38,212 nt of DNA from Bacteroidales bacterium (GTDB taxonomy: Bacteria > Bacteroidota > Bacteroidia > Bacteroidales > UBA932), in assembly GCA_028708215.1 (NCBI GenBank), contig JAQVZL010000011.1, positions 1 through 38,212 on the forward strand, read 5' to 3'. The notes under the pieces were generated by a model. The model saw only the letters and a list, made by a program, of their open reading frames with translations, did not search any database and was not told where the DNA came from. The position numbers and the translations under genes were made by a program. Below are positions 16,185 through 24,497 of this stretch, piece after piece (within the stretch, counting starts at the first letter, position 1; the number at the start of each line of letters is the position of its first letter).

Positions 16185-17273
16185 ATGGATTTTAAGATAC
16201 GCATCTTAGATAAGTACATAATAAAGAAGTTTATAGGAACCTATTTCTTTGCAATATTAATATTTATTGGGATAGTTATTATTTTTGATGTAAGCGAGAA
16301 AATAGATGATTTTGTAGAGAAAGGAGCTTCGCTTCAGGCAATTGTTGTGCAGTATTATGCCAACTTTATTCCCTACTTTATGAATATGTTCAACCCGCTT
16401 TTTGTCTTTATTGCGGTTATTTTCTTCACGTCTAAATTGTCTTCTCATAGCGAGATTATAGCCATGCTTGCTGGAGGTGTAAGTTTTAAAAGGTTATTAT
16501 ACCCCTATTTTCTATCTGCCTTGGTAATAGCATCTTTTAGTCTTTTTTTAAACCTTTTTGTAATTCCTCCTGCCAATAAAGTAAGGCTGGAATTTACAGA
16601 TAAATACATAAAAGATAAGTATATAAATACCAATAGAAATATTCATTTTCAGCTCTCTCCAGGGACATATGTATATATGGAGTCATTTAATAGTTGGAGT
16701 AACATTGCATCTAGGTTTACTCTAGAGAGCATAGAGGGACACACTATAACTTCTAAGTTAACTGCCGAGACTGCTGTGTGGGATACAACTTTCCAAGGTT
16801 GGCGCCTTTATAACTACTCCATAAGAGAGAGTAGAAACAATGCAATTGAATTACAGAGAGGTAAAACTATAGATACAGTTATAAATCTAACAGCGTTAGA
16901 TTTAAACCAGAGAGATAATATTGTTGAGTCTTATAACTATTCGGAGCTCAATAACCTTATTAAAACTCAAAAGATGCGAGGCGATAAACGTGTTATCTAC
17001 TCTCAAATAGAAAAACATACTCGTTTTGCTCTTCCATTCTCGGCATTTATACTTACTCTTATGGGGGTCTCGCTCTCTTCTAAAAAGAGAAAAGGAGGCA
17101 TTGGTATGAATATTGGGATAGGTCTTGTATTAAGTTTCTCCTATATTTTATTTCTAAGATTTAGTCAAATGTTTGTACATGCAGCTGTTTTGCCACCATG
17201 GATTGCTATTTGGGTGCCTAATATGCTCTATGCATTGATTGCTGCATTCCTTTATAGAATTGCCCCTAAATAG
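16185..17273 (+). CDS. LptF/LptG family permease (shorter)
   Basis: LptF and LptG form the membrane part of the ABC transporter that lifts lipopolysaccharide from the inner membrane to the Lpt bridge. The 362-residue product has the family layout: two or three membrane segments in the first ~125 residues, a periplasmic jellyroll-like region (about 135-270), and three more segments at the end. The start KIRILDKYIIKKFIGTYFF and the EIIAMLAGGVSFKRLL loop are typical. It is 2 bases after tgt, so co-transcribed. A second, longer homologue lies at 23029-24480; the two could be partners, but which is LptF and which LptG cannot be told here. Confidence 0.9.
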   Translation: MDFKIRILDKYIIKKFIGTYFFAILIFIGIVIIFDVSEKIDDFVEKGASLQAIVVQYYANFIPYFMNMFNPLFVFIAVIFFTSKLSSHSEIIAMLAGGVSFKRLLYPYFLSALVIASFSLFLNLFVIPPANKVRLEFTDKYIKDKYINTNRNIHFQLSPGTYVYMESFNSWSNIASRFTLESIEGHTITSKLTAETAVWDTTFQGWRLYNYSIRESRNNAIELQRGKTIDTVINLTALDLNQRDNIVESYNYSELNNLIKTQKMRGDKRVIYSQIEKHTRFALPFSAFILTLMGVSLSSKKRKGGIGMNIGIGLVLSFSYILFLRFSQMFVHAAVLPPWIAIWVPNMLYALIAAFLYRIAPK

Positions 17274-17287
17274 AATTTTCAAGTAGG

Positions 17288-18235
17288 CTAAGAGAGTTTT
17301 AGAGCTATTTTTTCTAGCATATCTTTAGTCATAGACTCTAAATCCCATGAAGGGTTCCAACCCCACTCTTCTCTTGCACATGAATCGTCCATTGAGTTAG
17401 GCCAAGAAGCAGAAATCTCTGTTTTAACAGGATCTGGATTAAAACTGAACTCTGCATTTGGTACATGCTTCTTGATTTGAGCAAATAGTTGCGTAGGACT
17501 AAAGCTCATTGCGGTTATATTAAAGCTGTTACGGTGGCGTAATTTAGAAGGGTCGCAATCCATAAGATCTGTACATGCTTTGATTGCGTCTGGCATATAG
17601 AGCATGTCCATATAGGTATTGGCAGGAATGGGACAGCTGTATTTTTGAGTTTTCAGGATCTCGTAGAAGACCTCTACTGCATAATCTGTAGTTCCTCCTC
17701 CTGGTAGACAACCATTAGAGATTATGCCTGGAAATCTAACACTTCTTGCATCTACTCCAAAGCGGGAGAAATAGTAGTCGCTTAGAAGCTCTCCAGAAAC
17801 TTTGCAAACACCATAAATAGTATTTGGTCTCATTACTGTATCTTGTGGAGTATTATCTTGTGGAGTGGAGTGGCCAAAAACTCCAATTGAACTTGGAGTA
17901 AATATAGAGCATTTATACTCTCTAGCAAGCTCCAGAGCATTAACTAAAGCTCCCATATTTATTTGCCATGCAATTTGTGGCTTTGTCTCGCCAACAGCAG
18001 AGAGTAGAGCAGCTAAATTATATATTCTATTAATTTTATATTTTGAAATAATTTCTTTGTAGGATTCTAAATCTAAGGCATCAAGCACCAATGCTCTGGA
18101 GCTCTCTTTGAGTCTCTCTACATTTTCTGCTTTGAGATCTGTGGCTATTATATTATCTTGGCCATACAAGCCTTGTAAATGAGGTATTAGTTCAGCTCCT
18201 ATTTGTCCTCCTGCTCCAACTACTAAAATGTTCAT
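17288..18235 (-). CDS. L-threonine 3-dehydrogenase, SDR type
   Basis: This extended short-chain dehydrogenase likely oxidises threonine to 2-amino-3-ketobutyrate with NAD. The 315-residue product has the N-terminal nucleotide-binding motif VVGAGGQIGAEL, a SSIGVFG segment, the catalytic YGVCK (YxxxK), and motifs particular to this threonine dehydrogenase group: GGGTTDYAVEVFYE, YMDMLYMPDA and SWPNSMDDSCAREEWGW. It is not of the zinc-dependent E. coli Tdh type. It stands alone on the minus strand, convergent with the permease gene (14-base gap) and divergent from queG. Confidence 0.9.
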   Translation of the reverse strand: MNILVVGAGGQIGAELIPHLQGLYGQDNIIATDLKAENVERLKESSRALVLDALDLESYKEIISKYKINRIYNLAALLSAVGETKPQIAWQINMGALVNALELAREYKCSIFTPSSIGVFGHSTPQDNTPQDTVMRPNTIYGVCKVSGELLSDYYFSRFGVDARSVRFPGIISNGCLPGGGTTDYAVEVFYEILKTQKYSCPIPANTYMDMLYMPDAIKACTDLMDCDPSKLRHRNSFNITAMSFSPTQLFAQIKKHVPNAEFSFNPDPVKTEISASWPNSMDDSCAREEWGWNPSWDLESMTKDMLEKIALKLS

Positions 18236-18331
18236 TCAATTATATTATTAAATAGATATTGTAAGTAAAGTCATTCGCAAAAGTAATAAATAAGTAGAGA
18301 TTATTATTATATCTTTATCTAATTTTACCCA

Positions 18332-19288
18332 ATGTCAATAGAAAAGTTAGAAGTAATATTAACGCATAGTGCAAAGGAGTTGGGCTTTTTGTCTATAGGT
18401 TCAATTCCTGTCTCTTTAATGGAGAAAGAGAGTAAATATTTAGACTCTTATTTAGAACACTCATATAATGGTTCTATGGAATATATGGGTAGAAATAGAG
18501 AGATTAGAAGAAACCCTAGTTTGCTTTTGCCTAATGCTAAAAGCATAATTGTTGTATTAGCTCCTTATAAGCCAGCAATTAAGCAGAGTATAGATAAACC
18601 TGGGATTGCCTCTTATGCCTATGGTATAGATTATCATTATGTAGTAAAAGAGCGCCTCAAGTTATTGGCTGGCACGCTTAAAGAGTATGAACCTAATGTT
18701 AAATACCGGGTGTTCACAGATTCTGCGCCAATTTTTGAAAGAAGTATGGCTGTTAAGGCAGGATTGGGCTTCATAGGCAAAAATGGTTTTTTAATAAGTA
18801 AGGAGCATGGCCTTCATACCTTTATTGGTATTATTGTTATAGATTTGGAACTTAAGTATAAAGAGGAGTCTGCCCAAATAGATAATTTATGTGGTTCTTG
18901 TACTAGATGTTTAGAGGCATGTCCAACGGGGGCATTGATTGCTCCTTTTAAGATGGATTCTAGAAAATGTATCTCTTATAAAACTATTGAGTCTAAGGAG
19001 CAGTACAATGTGTCAGATAAAAATGAGAAAAGAGCAGGTATGATATTTGGTTGTGATATCTGTATGGATGCATGCCCGTGGTCTAGAAAAGGTGAGGTTA
19101 CAAATTGGGAAGAGTTTTTGCCACTCACGTTAGAAAATGGCTCCTCTTTGCTAGACGTTTCAGCCTCTTTTTGGCTTGAATTAGATGAGAAAAGATTTAA
19201 GAGAGAGTTTAAACAGAGCCCACTCCTAAGAGCTGGACTAGAAAAGATTAAAAAAAACGTAAATAATGAAATGGCAAACAAAAGTTAA
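18332..19288 (+). CDS. queG: Epoxyqueuosine reductase
   Basis: QueG performs the last step of queuosine synthesis in tRNA, reducing epoxyqueuosine with cobalamin and two 4Fe-4S clusters. The product is 318 residues. The active-site region TDSAPIFERSMAVKAGLGF has the catalytic Asp130. Cluster cysteines are at 187, 190, 193, 197 (LCGSCTRCLEACPTGAL) and 213, 241, 244, 248 (GCDICMDACPW). The C-terminal HEAT-repeat part of long QueG proteins is absent. A one-mismatch promoter core TATCTTTA lies at 18310-18317. Its last 23 bases overlap the GSCFA gene. It requires cobalamin, made or imported elsewhere. Confidence 0.95.
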   Translation: MSIEKLEVILTHSAKELGFLSIGSIPVSLMEKESKYLDSYLEHSYNGSMEYMGRNREIRRNPSLLLPNAKSIIVVLAPYKPAIKQSIDKPGIASYAYGIDYHYVVKERLKLLAGTLKEYEPNVKYRVFTDSAPIFERSMAVKAGLGFIGKNGFLISKEHGLHTFIGIIVIDLELKYKEESAQIDNLCGSCTRCLEACPTGALIAPFKMDSRKCISYKTIESKEQYNVSDKNEKRAGMIFGCDICMDACPWSRKGEVTNWEEFLPLTLENGSSLLDVSASFWLELDEKRFKREFKQSPLLRAGLEKIKKNVNNEMANKS

Positions 19289-20189
19289 TATATCTTCTTT
19301 AGAAGAGAAGATGTTGTATAGTAATAAATCTCTGTTTTTAGGTTCCTGTTTTGCTAGCGAGGTGGGTAATCTAATGAAGGAGATGCGTTTTCAAACAGAA
19401 GTAAATCCATTTGGAGTTATGTATAATCCTGCATCGGTAGCTCTAGGGTTAAATAGGCTAGATAGTTGTACACTGTTCACAGAAAAAGAGATATTTGCTA
19501 GTAACAATATATATAAAAGCTTCTATCATGGGAGTGAGTTTGCATCTGATTCAAAAGAGAATTTTCTTTTATTTAATAACCAGGTTCTCAAAAGAGTTTC
19601 AGACCATTTTCATAATAGCAAATTTATAGTTATAACCTTAGGAACCTCTTGGGTATTTAAAGAGAAAAGTACTAAACAGGTGGTCTCTAACTGTCATAAA
19701 CTCTCTCCTAGCAACTTTGAAAGGAGCTCTCTTTCAATTGACCAGATAGTAAGCCTTCTAAGCCCATTTATTAAAAAGTATAGAGATAAGCAGTGGATTT
19801 TCACTGTTAGCCCTGTTAGGCATCTTAAAGATGGTGCTCATGGAAATCAAATAAGCAAATCTAAGTTGCTTTTAGCAACAGATATACTTGAAAACTCTTT
19901 TTCTAACCTATTTTACTTTCCTGCTTATGAGCTTTTTATGGATGAGCTTAGAGATTATCGTTTTTATGCTTCAGATATGGTGCACCCGGCTAATCATTCT
20001 GTAAAGTATGTTTGGGAGAGATTTAAAGAGTTTGCTATAGACCCTGCTTGTGAAACAAAAATAAAAATGGTTGAGTCTTTAAATCAGATGTATAATCACA
20101 AACCACTTTTTCCCAAAAGTAATGAGTACAGTGAGTTTATTAAAAAGAGAGAACAATTAGAAGAGAAACTCTCTAAACTAGAGCTATAA
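19266..20189 (+). CDS. GSCFA-domain protein
   Basis: This is a 307-residue member of the GSCFA family, named for the conserved motif seen here as LGSCFASEVG (about residues 25-34). The motif resembles the GDS serine of SGNH-type hydrolases. A second family block, FIVITLGTSWVF, follows near residue 120, and SDMVHPANHSVKYVWERF late in the protein supplies an Asp-x-x-His pair like an SGNH catalytic dyad. There is no signal peptide. The start at 19266 overlaps queG by 23 bases, so coupling is likely. The substrate is unknown; hydrolase or acyl-esterase activity is inference from the fold resemblance. Confidence 0.88.
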   Translation: MKWQTKVNISSLEEKMLYSNKSLFLGSCFASEVGNLMKEMRFQTEVNPFGVMYNPASVALGLNRLDSCTLFTEKEIFASNNIYKSFYHGSEFASDSKENFLLFNNQVLKRVSDHFHNSKFIVITLGTSWVFKEKSTKQVVSNCHKLSPSNFERSSLSIDQIVSLLSPFIKKYRDKQWIFTVSPVRHLKDGAHGNQISKSKLLLATDILENSFSNLFYFPAYELFMDELRDYRFYASDMVHPANHSVKYVWERFKEFAIDPACETKIKMVESLNQMYNHKPLFPKSNEYSEFIKKREQLEEKLSKLEL

Positions 20190-20328
20190 GCATTTATAGG
20201 GTATTTTTAGTTATAATTCTTAAGCTATATAGACTATTAATTATCTATTTTGTCATAAAGTCAAGATTAGTAAAGGTATATTCGACTACAGAATTTAATT
20301 ACAAAGGCAAAAAAATAATTATTTAAGC

Positions 20329-20359
20329 TTTGGTTTTTAAATTAATAACTTTATATTTG
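20329..20359 (+). promoter_or_regulatory. Promoter of the HU gene
   Basis: TTTG (20329-20332), a 19-base spacer and TATATTTG (20352-20359) match the Bacteroidota promoter consensus exactly. The start codon is 39 bases further on. This is the best promoter match in the window, fitting for an abundant protein. Confidence 0.8.
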
Positions 20360-20398
20360 TGTCGAACATAGATATTTCAACATCCTAATAAATAAATT

Positions 20399-20671
20399 AT
20401 GAATAAGGCAGAACTAATTTCAGCAATTGCAGAGCAATCAGGTTTAACTAAAATTGACTCTAAAAAAGCTCTTGATGCATTTATAGATGTAGCTGGAGAA
20501 ACTCTTAAATCAGGCGAAAGACTTACACTTGTAGGTTTTGGTTCTTTTTCAGTAACAGAAAGAAATGCACGTAATGGTCGCAACCCTCAAACAGGTGCTA
20601 CAATTCACATCCCGGCTAAAAAGGTAGTTAAATTTAAGCCTGGAGCAGAGCTTGAAGAGATGGTTAAGTAA
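20399..20671 (+). CDS. hup: DNA-binding protein HU
   Basis: HU is a small nucleoid protein that bends DNA as a dimer. The product is 90 residues, standard length. It begins [18 protein letters not shown], has the [20 protein letters not shown] hinge before the DNA-gripping arm, and ends [14 protein letters not shown]. The gene has its own promoter and terminator, so it is a single-gene unit. Other HU/IHF-like genes may exist elsewhere, so its exact partner is unknown. Confidence 0.97.
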   Translation: MNKAELISAIAEQSGLTKIDSKKALDAFIDVAGETLKSGERLTLVGFGSFSVTERNARNGRNPQTGATIHIPAKKVVKFKPGAELEEMVK

Positions 20672-20691
20672 GCTTCTCTGTATAGAATTTT

Positions 20692-20724
20692 AAGACGTCT
20701 TTTTAACAGGGGCGTCTTTTTTTA
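20692..20724 (+). terminator. Terminator after the HU gene
   Basis: AAGACG (20692-20697) pairs with CGTCTT (20713-20718) across a 15-base loop, followed directly by a T-run to 20723. It lies 20 bases past the HU stop. The stem is short, so strength is moderate. Confidence 0.75.
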
Positions 20725-20726
20725 TT

Positions 20727-20740
20727 AAAGTTTCCCACCT
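20727..20740 (+). repeat. AAAGTTTCCCACCT motif, copy 2
   Basis: This exact 14-base copy lies 3 bases after the HU terminator T-run and has the same orientation as HU. It is followed by TGCAACTAGCAGTGCAAAC and then by the 12-bp repeat units that start copy B. Confidence 0.85.
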
Positions 20741-20758
20741 TGCAACTAGCAGTGCAAA

Positions 20759-20931
20759 CATTTTATCTGATAATTCATCTGATTTTTCACTAGAAGACGA
20801 TTCTCCGGGAGATAATTACTCATAACTTATTTGCTGTGTGGTAGTTAGCTTTTCTAAATAACCCCTTTTGGGTTCATTTAGAAAAATTAAATGCTTGGTT
20901 ACTAGACATTTACGCATAATCATCTCCTGGC
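20759..20931 (-). repeat. 170-nt dispersed repeat, copy B, with near-perfect inverted ends
   Basis: Bases 20762-20931 read on the minus strand align without gaps to copy A (13181-13350). The 126-bp unit lies at 20805-20930, with ends CCGGGAGATAATT and AATCATCTCCTGG that differ from a perfect inverted repeat at two positions. It contains a strong internal hairpin: TTTTCTAAAT pairs with ATTTAGAAAA across an ACCC/GGGT pair. A 33-residue minus-strand frame (20816-20917, ATG six bases after AGGAG) runs through it, but differences from copy A are spread over all three codon positions, so it is probably not a gene. Confidence 0.85.
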
Positions 20932-21117
20932 AATATTTGCTCAGCCTTGTTAGTTTACTTTGCCCTGTTAGTTTGCTTGGCAAACAAGAGCCCGAACCAG
21001 CACGGGCAGGTATTGATATAACCACTTGTTATTCAGATGGTTACTCAAAAAGGGCGTATTTACGAAAGTGATACTGCTAACATACAGGCTATTACCGAAA
21101 AGCGTAGAATTTGAAAA

Positions 21118-21297
21118 CTCCGCAAAGCGGTAAAAACTGCCGATAGGCACCTTTTAGTGCCTGCGACGCAATAGAAGAAACAAAACAACTGCGACGCAAT
21201 AGAAAAAACAAAGGTGTCTGCGACGCTAGTTAGCTGCTTTGCAGCGTATAGTGAACTGCAATGGCTAAGATAGCGAACACTCCAAAAGAGGGAGTGT
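21118..21297. repeat. Cluster of hairpins and CTGCGACGC repeats
   Basis: Four tight hairpins occur within 180 bases: CCGC/GCGG (21120-21130), AGGCAC/GTGCCT (21145-21162), GCTGC/GCAGC (21233-21245) and ACACTCC/GGAGTGT (21277-21297). Between them the word CTGCGACGC occurs three times (21161, 21189, 21218); the first two copies belong to a 24-base direct repeat with one mismatch. None of the hairpins has a proper T-run. It could be a degenerate repeat element or a structured RNA; I do not recognise it. Confidence 0.75.
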
Positions 21298-21397
21298 ATA
21301 AAATAGTAAACATTAAAGGCCCTTAAAGAACACAATAATGAACAGTAGAAAAATATGCAAATACTTTGCTCGCACCAGTAGTTTTGGAGATTAGCAC

Positions 21398-21411
21398 AGG
21401 TGGGAAACTTT
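21398..21411 (-). repeat. AAAGTTTCCCACCT motif, copy 3
   Basis: This exact copy on the minus strand starts 4 bases past the thiamine pyrophosphokinase stop codon and has the orientation of that gene. Its 16-base form CTAAAGTTTCCCACCT is identical to copy 1. Confidence 0.85.
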
Positions 21412-21415
21412 AGTT

Positions 21416-22051
21416 TTAATATGCTGTAAATATAATTATTGGGCTTGGCTCAGAGAGCTTTAGTTGGTAAGAATATCCTTCGCTCTCATTTAGGGTTGCT
21501 TTCCACCAGCTGTCAAAAACTATGCTATCTAGGGGATATTTTAGCCCTTTTGACTCTATTTTTACTCCTTTATTTAAAGGGAATAGAGATATTTGTTTAC
21601 CAGGCTCACATGGGAACTCCCCACTGTTAAAAATCACTTTAAACACACCGTAATTGGTTGGCATCTCTATTGGAATCTTTGTTTGTGCCGAGTATTTGGC
21701 AAGTAAAGAGATATTTCCTAATGAGTGGTCTTCTCTCATTCCAGTTGCACCTAATATTGTTATAGAGGTGGGTTTTAACTTTAATGCGTAATTGAAAGCT
21801 TTGGTAAGATCGTTACTCTCTTGGCAATCATGTTTAAAAATTATATCTCTGTACTCTTGTTGGATTGTATATGAGAGAGAGTCCATATCTCCTACAATGG
21901 CAGTAGGCTTTATTCCAGCTTCAATAAGTTTTTCTGCAGCACCGTCGCAGCAAATAATTTTTTTGGCATTTTTGAGTTTGGCTAAAGGAGTTTTATGGAA
22001 AGGGAACTCTCCATTTGCAAGAATAACTATTGCTCCTAAATTTTTACTCAT
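21416..22051 (-). CDS. thiN: Thiamine pyrophosphokinase
   Basis: This enzyme makes thiamine diphosphate from thiamine and ATP. I chose the ATG at 22051 (211 residues, starting MSKNLGAIVILANGEFP) because it lies one base after the fmt stop; the upstream ATG at 22102 lies inside fmt. The catalytic region shows CCDGAAEKL, GDMDS, and QESNDLTKAF followed by GATGMREDHSLGN. A beta-sandwich thiamine-binding domain (from about residue 130) completes the protein. It is the last gene of the minus-strand alaS-permease-fmt unit. Function is well supported by motifs. Confidence 0.93.
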   Translation of the reverse strand: MSKNLGAIVILANGEFPFHKTPLAKLKNAKKIICCDGAAEKLIEAGIKPTAIVGDMDSLSYTIQQEYRDIIFKHDCQESNDLTKAFNYALKLKPTSITILGATGMREDHSLGNISLLAKYSAQTKIPIEMPTNYGVFKVIFNSGEFPCEPGKQISLFPLNKGVKIESKGLKYPLDSIVFDSWWKATLNESEGYSYQLKLSEPSPIIIFTAY

Positions 22052-22052
22052 C

Positions 22053-23039
22053 TTATTTTTCGTTGCTGTTTGGTTTAGAAATAAAAGAGTAGCTTTTGGC
22101 ATCTCTTAGCCCTGCTAAAAACTCTCTTATAGCAAGTCTTTTCCTTCCAGCTGCCTGCAACAATTTTATGTTTAAGGAGCCGTTTGCACAACCTACTCTA
22201 AGATAACTTTTGCCATCTGTCTTAATCTCTCCTGGTAAAAGAGTAGATTCTTGGTCAACAAAAGGTTCGGCTTCAAAGATTTTTACTGCTATTTTTTTGC
22301 TGTTGCTGCTAAGTATTGAGTGAGCAGCAGGGTAGGGGCTAAGGCCTCTTATTAGGTTGTTTACCTCTATACAGTGAAGATTCCAATTAATTGCTCCAGT
22401 CTCTTTGTTTAGTTTTGGTGCGGCTTTAAGCTCTTTTCCTTCATGATTATTTGGCTGTGCAACTGCACAAACATTATTGTTAATTAGGTCAATTGCTGTT
22501 TTAACAACAAGTTGGGCTCCCATATGCATAAGCTTGTCGTGTAAGTCACCTGCATTTGCACTCTTCTCTATTTCACACTCCTGTTGGTATAAAATTTTAC
22601 CAGTATCTATATTTTCGTCTATAAGAAATGTTGTAACTCCACTTTTTTCTTCTCCATTAATTATTGCCCAGTTGATAGGTGCTGCTCCTCTGTACATAGG
22701 TAGTAGTGATGAGTGCAGGTTAAAGGTGCCTAGCTTGGGTATTGACCATACCTCTTTAGGTAACATTCGAAAAGCCACAACAATAAACAGATGGGCCTCT
22801 AGTGCCTTTAATTGATCTATAAATTCAGGGTCTTTAAGAGATGTTGGTTGGAGAACTGTTAGTTTATGTTCGAGAGCGAATATTTTAACAGGGCTTTGGG
22901 TAATTTTCTGACCTCGGCCTACCTGTTTATCTGGAGTAGTAATAACTGCACAGATGTTAAACCCCTTTTCTAATAAAGATTTTAGCGGAGCAACTGCAAA
23001 CTCGGGAGTGCCCATATAGACAATTTTGCTATTTTTCAC
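22053..23039 (-). CDS. fmt: Methionyl-tRNA formyltransferase
   Basis: Fmt formylates initiator Met-tRNA for the start of translation. The product is 328 residues (family 310-330). It starts KIVYMGTPEFAV, contains the folate-site region LHSSLLPMYRGAAPINWAII, and TFLIDENIDTGKI, and has the C-terminal OB-like domain (AAGRKRLAIREFLAGLR). Its start overlaps the permease gene upstream by 11 bases and its stop is one base before the kinase start, so it is tightly coupled with both. Confidence 0.96.
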   Translation of the reverse strand: MKNSKIVYMGTPEFAVAPLKSLLEKGFNICAVITTPDKQVGRGQKITQSPVKIFALEHKLTVLQPTSLKDPEFIDQLKALEAHLFIVVAFRMLPKEVWSIPKLGTFNLHSSLLPMYRGAAPINWAIINGEEKSGVTTFLIDENIDTGKILYQQECEIEKSANAGDLHDKLMHMGAQLVVKTAIDLINNNVCAVAQPNNHEGKELKAAPKLNKETGAINWNLHCIEVNNLIRGLSPYPAAHSILSSNSKKIAVKIFEAEPFVDQESTLLPGEIKTDGKSYLRVGCANGSLNIKLLQAAGRKRLAIREFLAGLRDAKSYSFISKPNSNEK

Positions 23040-24480
23040 CTCTGTATTTGTTAATGCGTTTACTAATTTTGTTGAAAAACTTGGTATATGTATCGGTGTT
23101 AAAGAGAGAGGAGTCTCTTGTAGCTTTCCATGTGAGATATACTCCTATTGGAAAGAGTACCATAGATGAAATTAATGTTCCCATTGCAGGGGTAATAACT
23201 CCATCTGTAGCAAGTTTTTTGCCACTAATGTCTATAACCCAATAAACTACAAAGAATAACATAGAGACTATTACAGGTGTTCCTAAACCTCCCTTTCTAA
23301 TAATAGCCCCTAGTGGAGCTCCAATAAAGAAGAATATAAAGCAGGCAATAGAGAGGGTGAATTTTCTGAAGGTCTCAATTTTAATTTTTCTTAGAGGATA
23401 TACAAATTGGTACTCTTCTATTTGGTAGTTGTCTATTAGAGTTATTGCATTCTGTATCTGCCCCAAAACCATATTAAGATCTCCTTTTTTGTCTTCTAGG
23501 TACTTCCATTGAAAAAGAGAGTCATATTCAATAGTGTTTGTGTAGTTTTTGGCATAGGCCGTGTCTAGCTCTTTACTAAAAGAGAGACCTCCACCACTTA
23601 TTAAACTGCGATATTGACTTGCTTTTACCTTTATGTAAGAAGAGTCTAGAGAGTCTTGTGCATTTTTAAGTTGGCTTAAATTTTGTGCCATCACTTGGTC
23701 GTTAAATCGCCCTTCTTCGCTTCTTTTAAATGCATAATTAGAGAGCGATATAATAATCTCTTGTTTAGAGAATCCTATGCGCTGGAAAGTAAACAGAGTG
23801 TCTGTAGCTCCAAAGTTGCGAGGTTCCTCTTCATATGAATAGCCATGGTATAGTGTGAAAAGAAGGTTCTGCTTATCTGCAGTAAATTTAATCATTCCAG
23901 AATCGGCTAAAGTAAGGCTGGTATTTCCTTTGCCCTCTTCTTTATGGGTGTAAACCATAACATTGTAAATAGAGCCACTCTTTTCGTCTCTGCTCCCAAT
24001 CCTTATATTGTAGCCATCTATACCATCATAAAAAATACCTGTGGGAATTCTTATCTCTTCTTTTGTGTTGCTAATATCGTCTCTTAACGAGTATATTTTG
24101 TTATAAGAGACTGGAATTAAGTTATTTGATGCAAAGAAGGCTCCTATGCTTAAAAAGAAAGAGACTATAATTAGAGGTCTTAAAATTCTTTGGAGTGAAA
24201 TTCCTGCAGCTTTCATTGCTAGTAGCTCACTATTTTCTCCCATTCCACCTAGGGTCATTATAGAGGCTAATAGAGTAGCTATTGGTAGAGCCAGTGGAAT
24301 TAATGTAGCAGAGCCCCATGCAAGAAACTCTAGAATAACCAGTGCACTCAGCCCTTTTCCTACCAGCTCATCTATATATAACCATAGAAACTGTAGCATC
24401 AATGCGAAAACCACAATGAAAAATGTTAGGGCAAAGGGCCCTAGGAACGATGTAACTATAAACTTATCTAGTTTTTTCAA
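23029..24480 (-). CDS. LptF/LptG family permease (longer)
   Basis: This is a second inner-membrane permease of the lipopolysaccharide-export ABC transporter. The 483-residue product starts KKLDKFIVTSFLGPFALTFF, has the NSELLAMKAAGISLQRIL loop typical of the family near residue 85, a long periplasmic region (about 120-380), and three terminal membrane segments starting near FFFIGAPLGAIIRKGGLGTP. The periplasmic part is about 120 residues longer than in the shorter homologue. It lies 17 bases after alaS and overlaps fmt by 11 bases. Confidence 0.9.
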   Translation of the reverse strand: MKKLDKFIVTSFLGPFALTFFIVVFALMLQFLWLYIDELVGKGLSALVILEFLAWGSATLIPLALPIATLLASIMTLGGMGENSELLAMKAAGISLQRILRPLIIVSFFLSIGAFFASNNLIPVSYNKIYSLRDDISNTKEEIRIPTGIFYDGIDGYNIRIGSRDEKSGSIYNVMVYTHKEEGKGNTSLTLADSGMIKFTADKQNLLFTLYHGYSYEEEPRNFGATDTLFTFQRIGFSKQEIIISLSNYAFKRSEEGRFNDQVMAQNLSQLKNAQDSLDSSYIKVKASQYRSLISGGGLSFSKELDTAYAKNYTNTIEYDSLFQWKYLEDKKGDLNMVLGQIQNAITLIDNYQIEEYQFVYPLRKIKIETFRKFTLSIACFIFFFIGAPLGAIIRKGGLGTPVIVSMLFFVVYWVIDISGKKLATDGVITPAMGTLISSMVLFPIGVYLTWKATRDSSLFNTDTYTKFFNKISKRINKYRGEK

Positions 24481-24497
24481 GAGTAATTGTTTTATCT

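Larger units (their letters stand above)
20672..21415. other. Gene-free, repeat-rich stretch between HU and thiamine pyrophosphokinase
   Basis: This 744-base stretch lies between two genes whose 3' ends face each other. It contains the HU terminator, two copies of the AAAGTTTCCCACCT motif (20727 plus, 21398 minus), the second copy of the 170-nt repeat (20762-20931), two imperfect copies of a TGTTAGTTT-based word near 20948-20980, and a hairpin cluster with three CTGCGACGC words (21118-21297). Open frames of 60-90 codons occur on both strands but cross the hairpins and resemble no family I know. It looks like an accumulation of small repeated elements. Confidence 0.8.

Noticed and set aside
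18239-18275. Promoter for the threonine dehydrogenase on the minus strand
   Set aside because: TTTG followed 19 bases later by TATCTATT is present, but the -7 element misses the key TTTG, so it is too weak to list.
21060-21335. 91-codon minus-strand frame in the spacer after HU
   Set aside because: It runs through the hairpins and direct repeats, has no recognisable domain and no supported start.
22052-22102. Longer start for thiamine pyrophosphokinase at 22102
   Set aside because: The extra 17 residues lie wholly within fmt, whereas the ATG at 22051 sits one base after the fmt stop and matches the family start.
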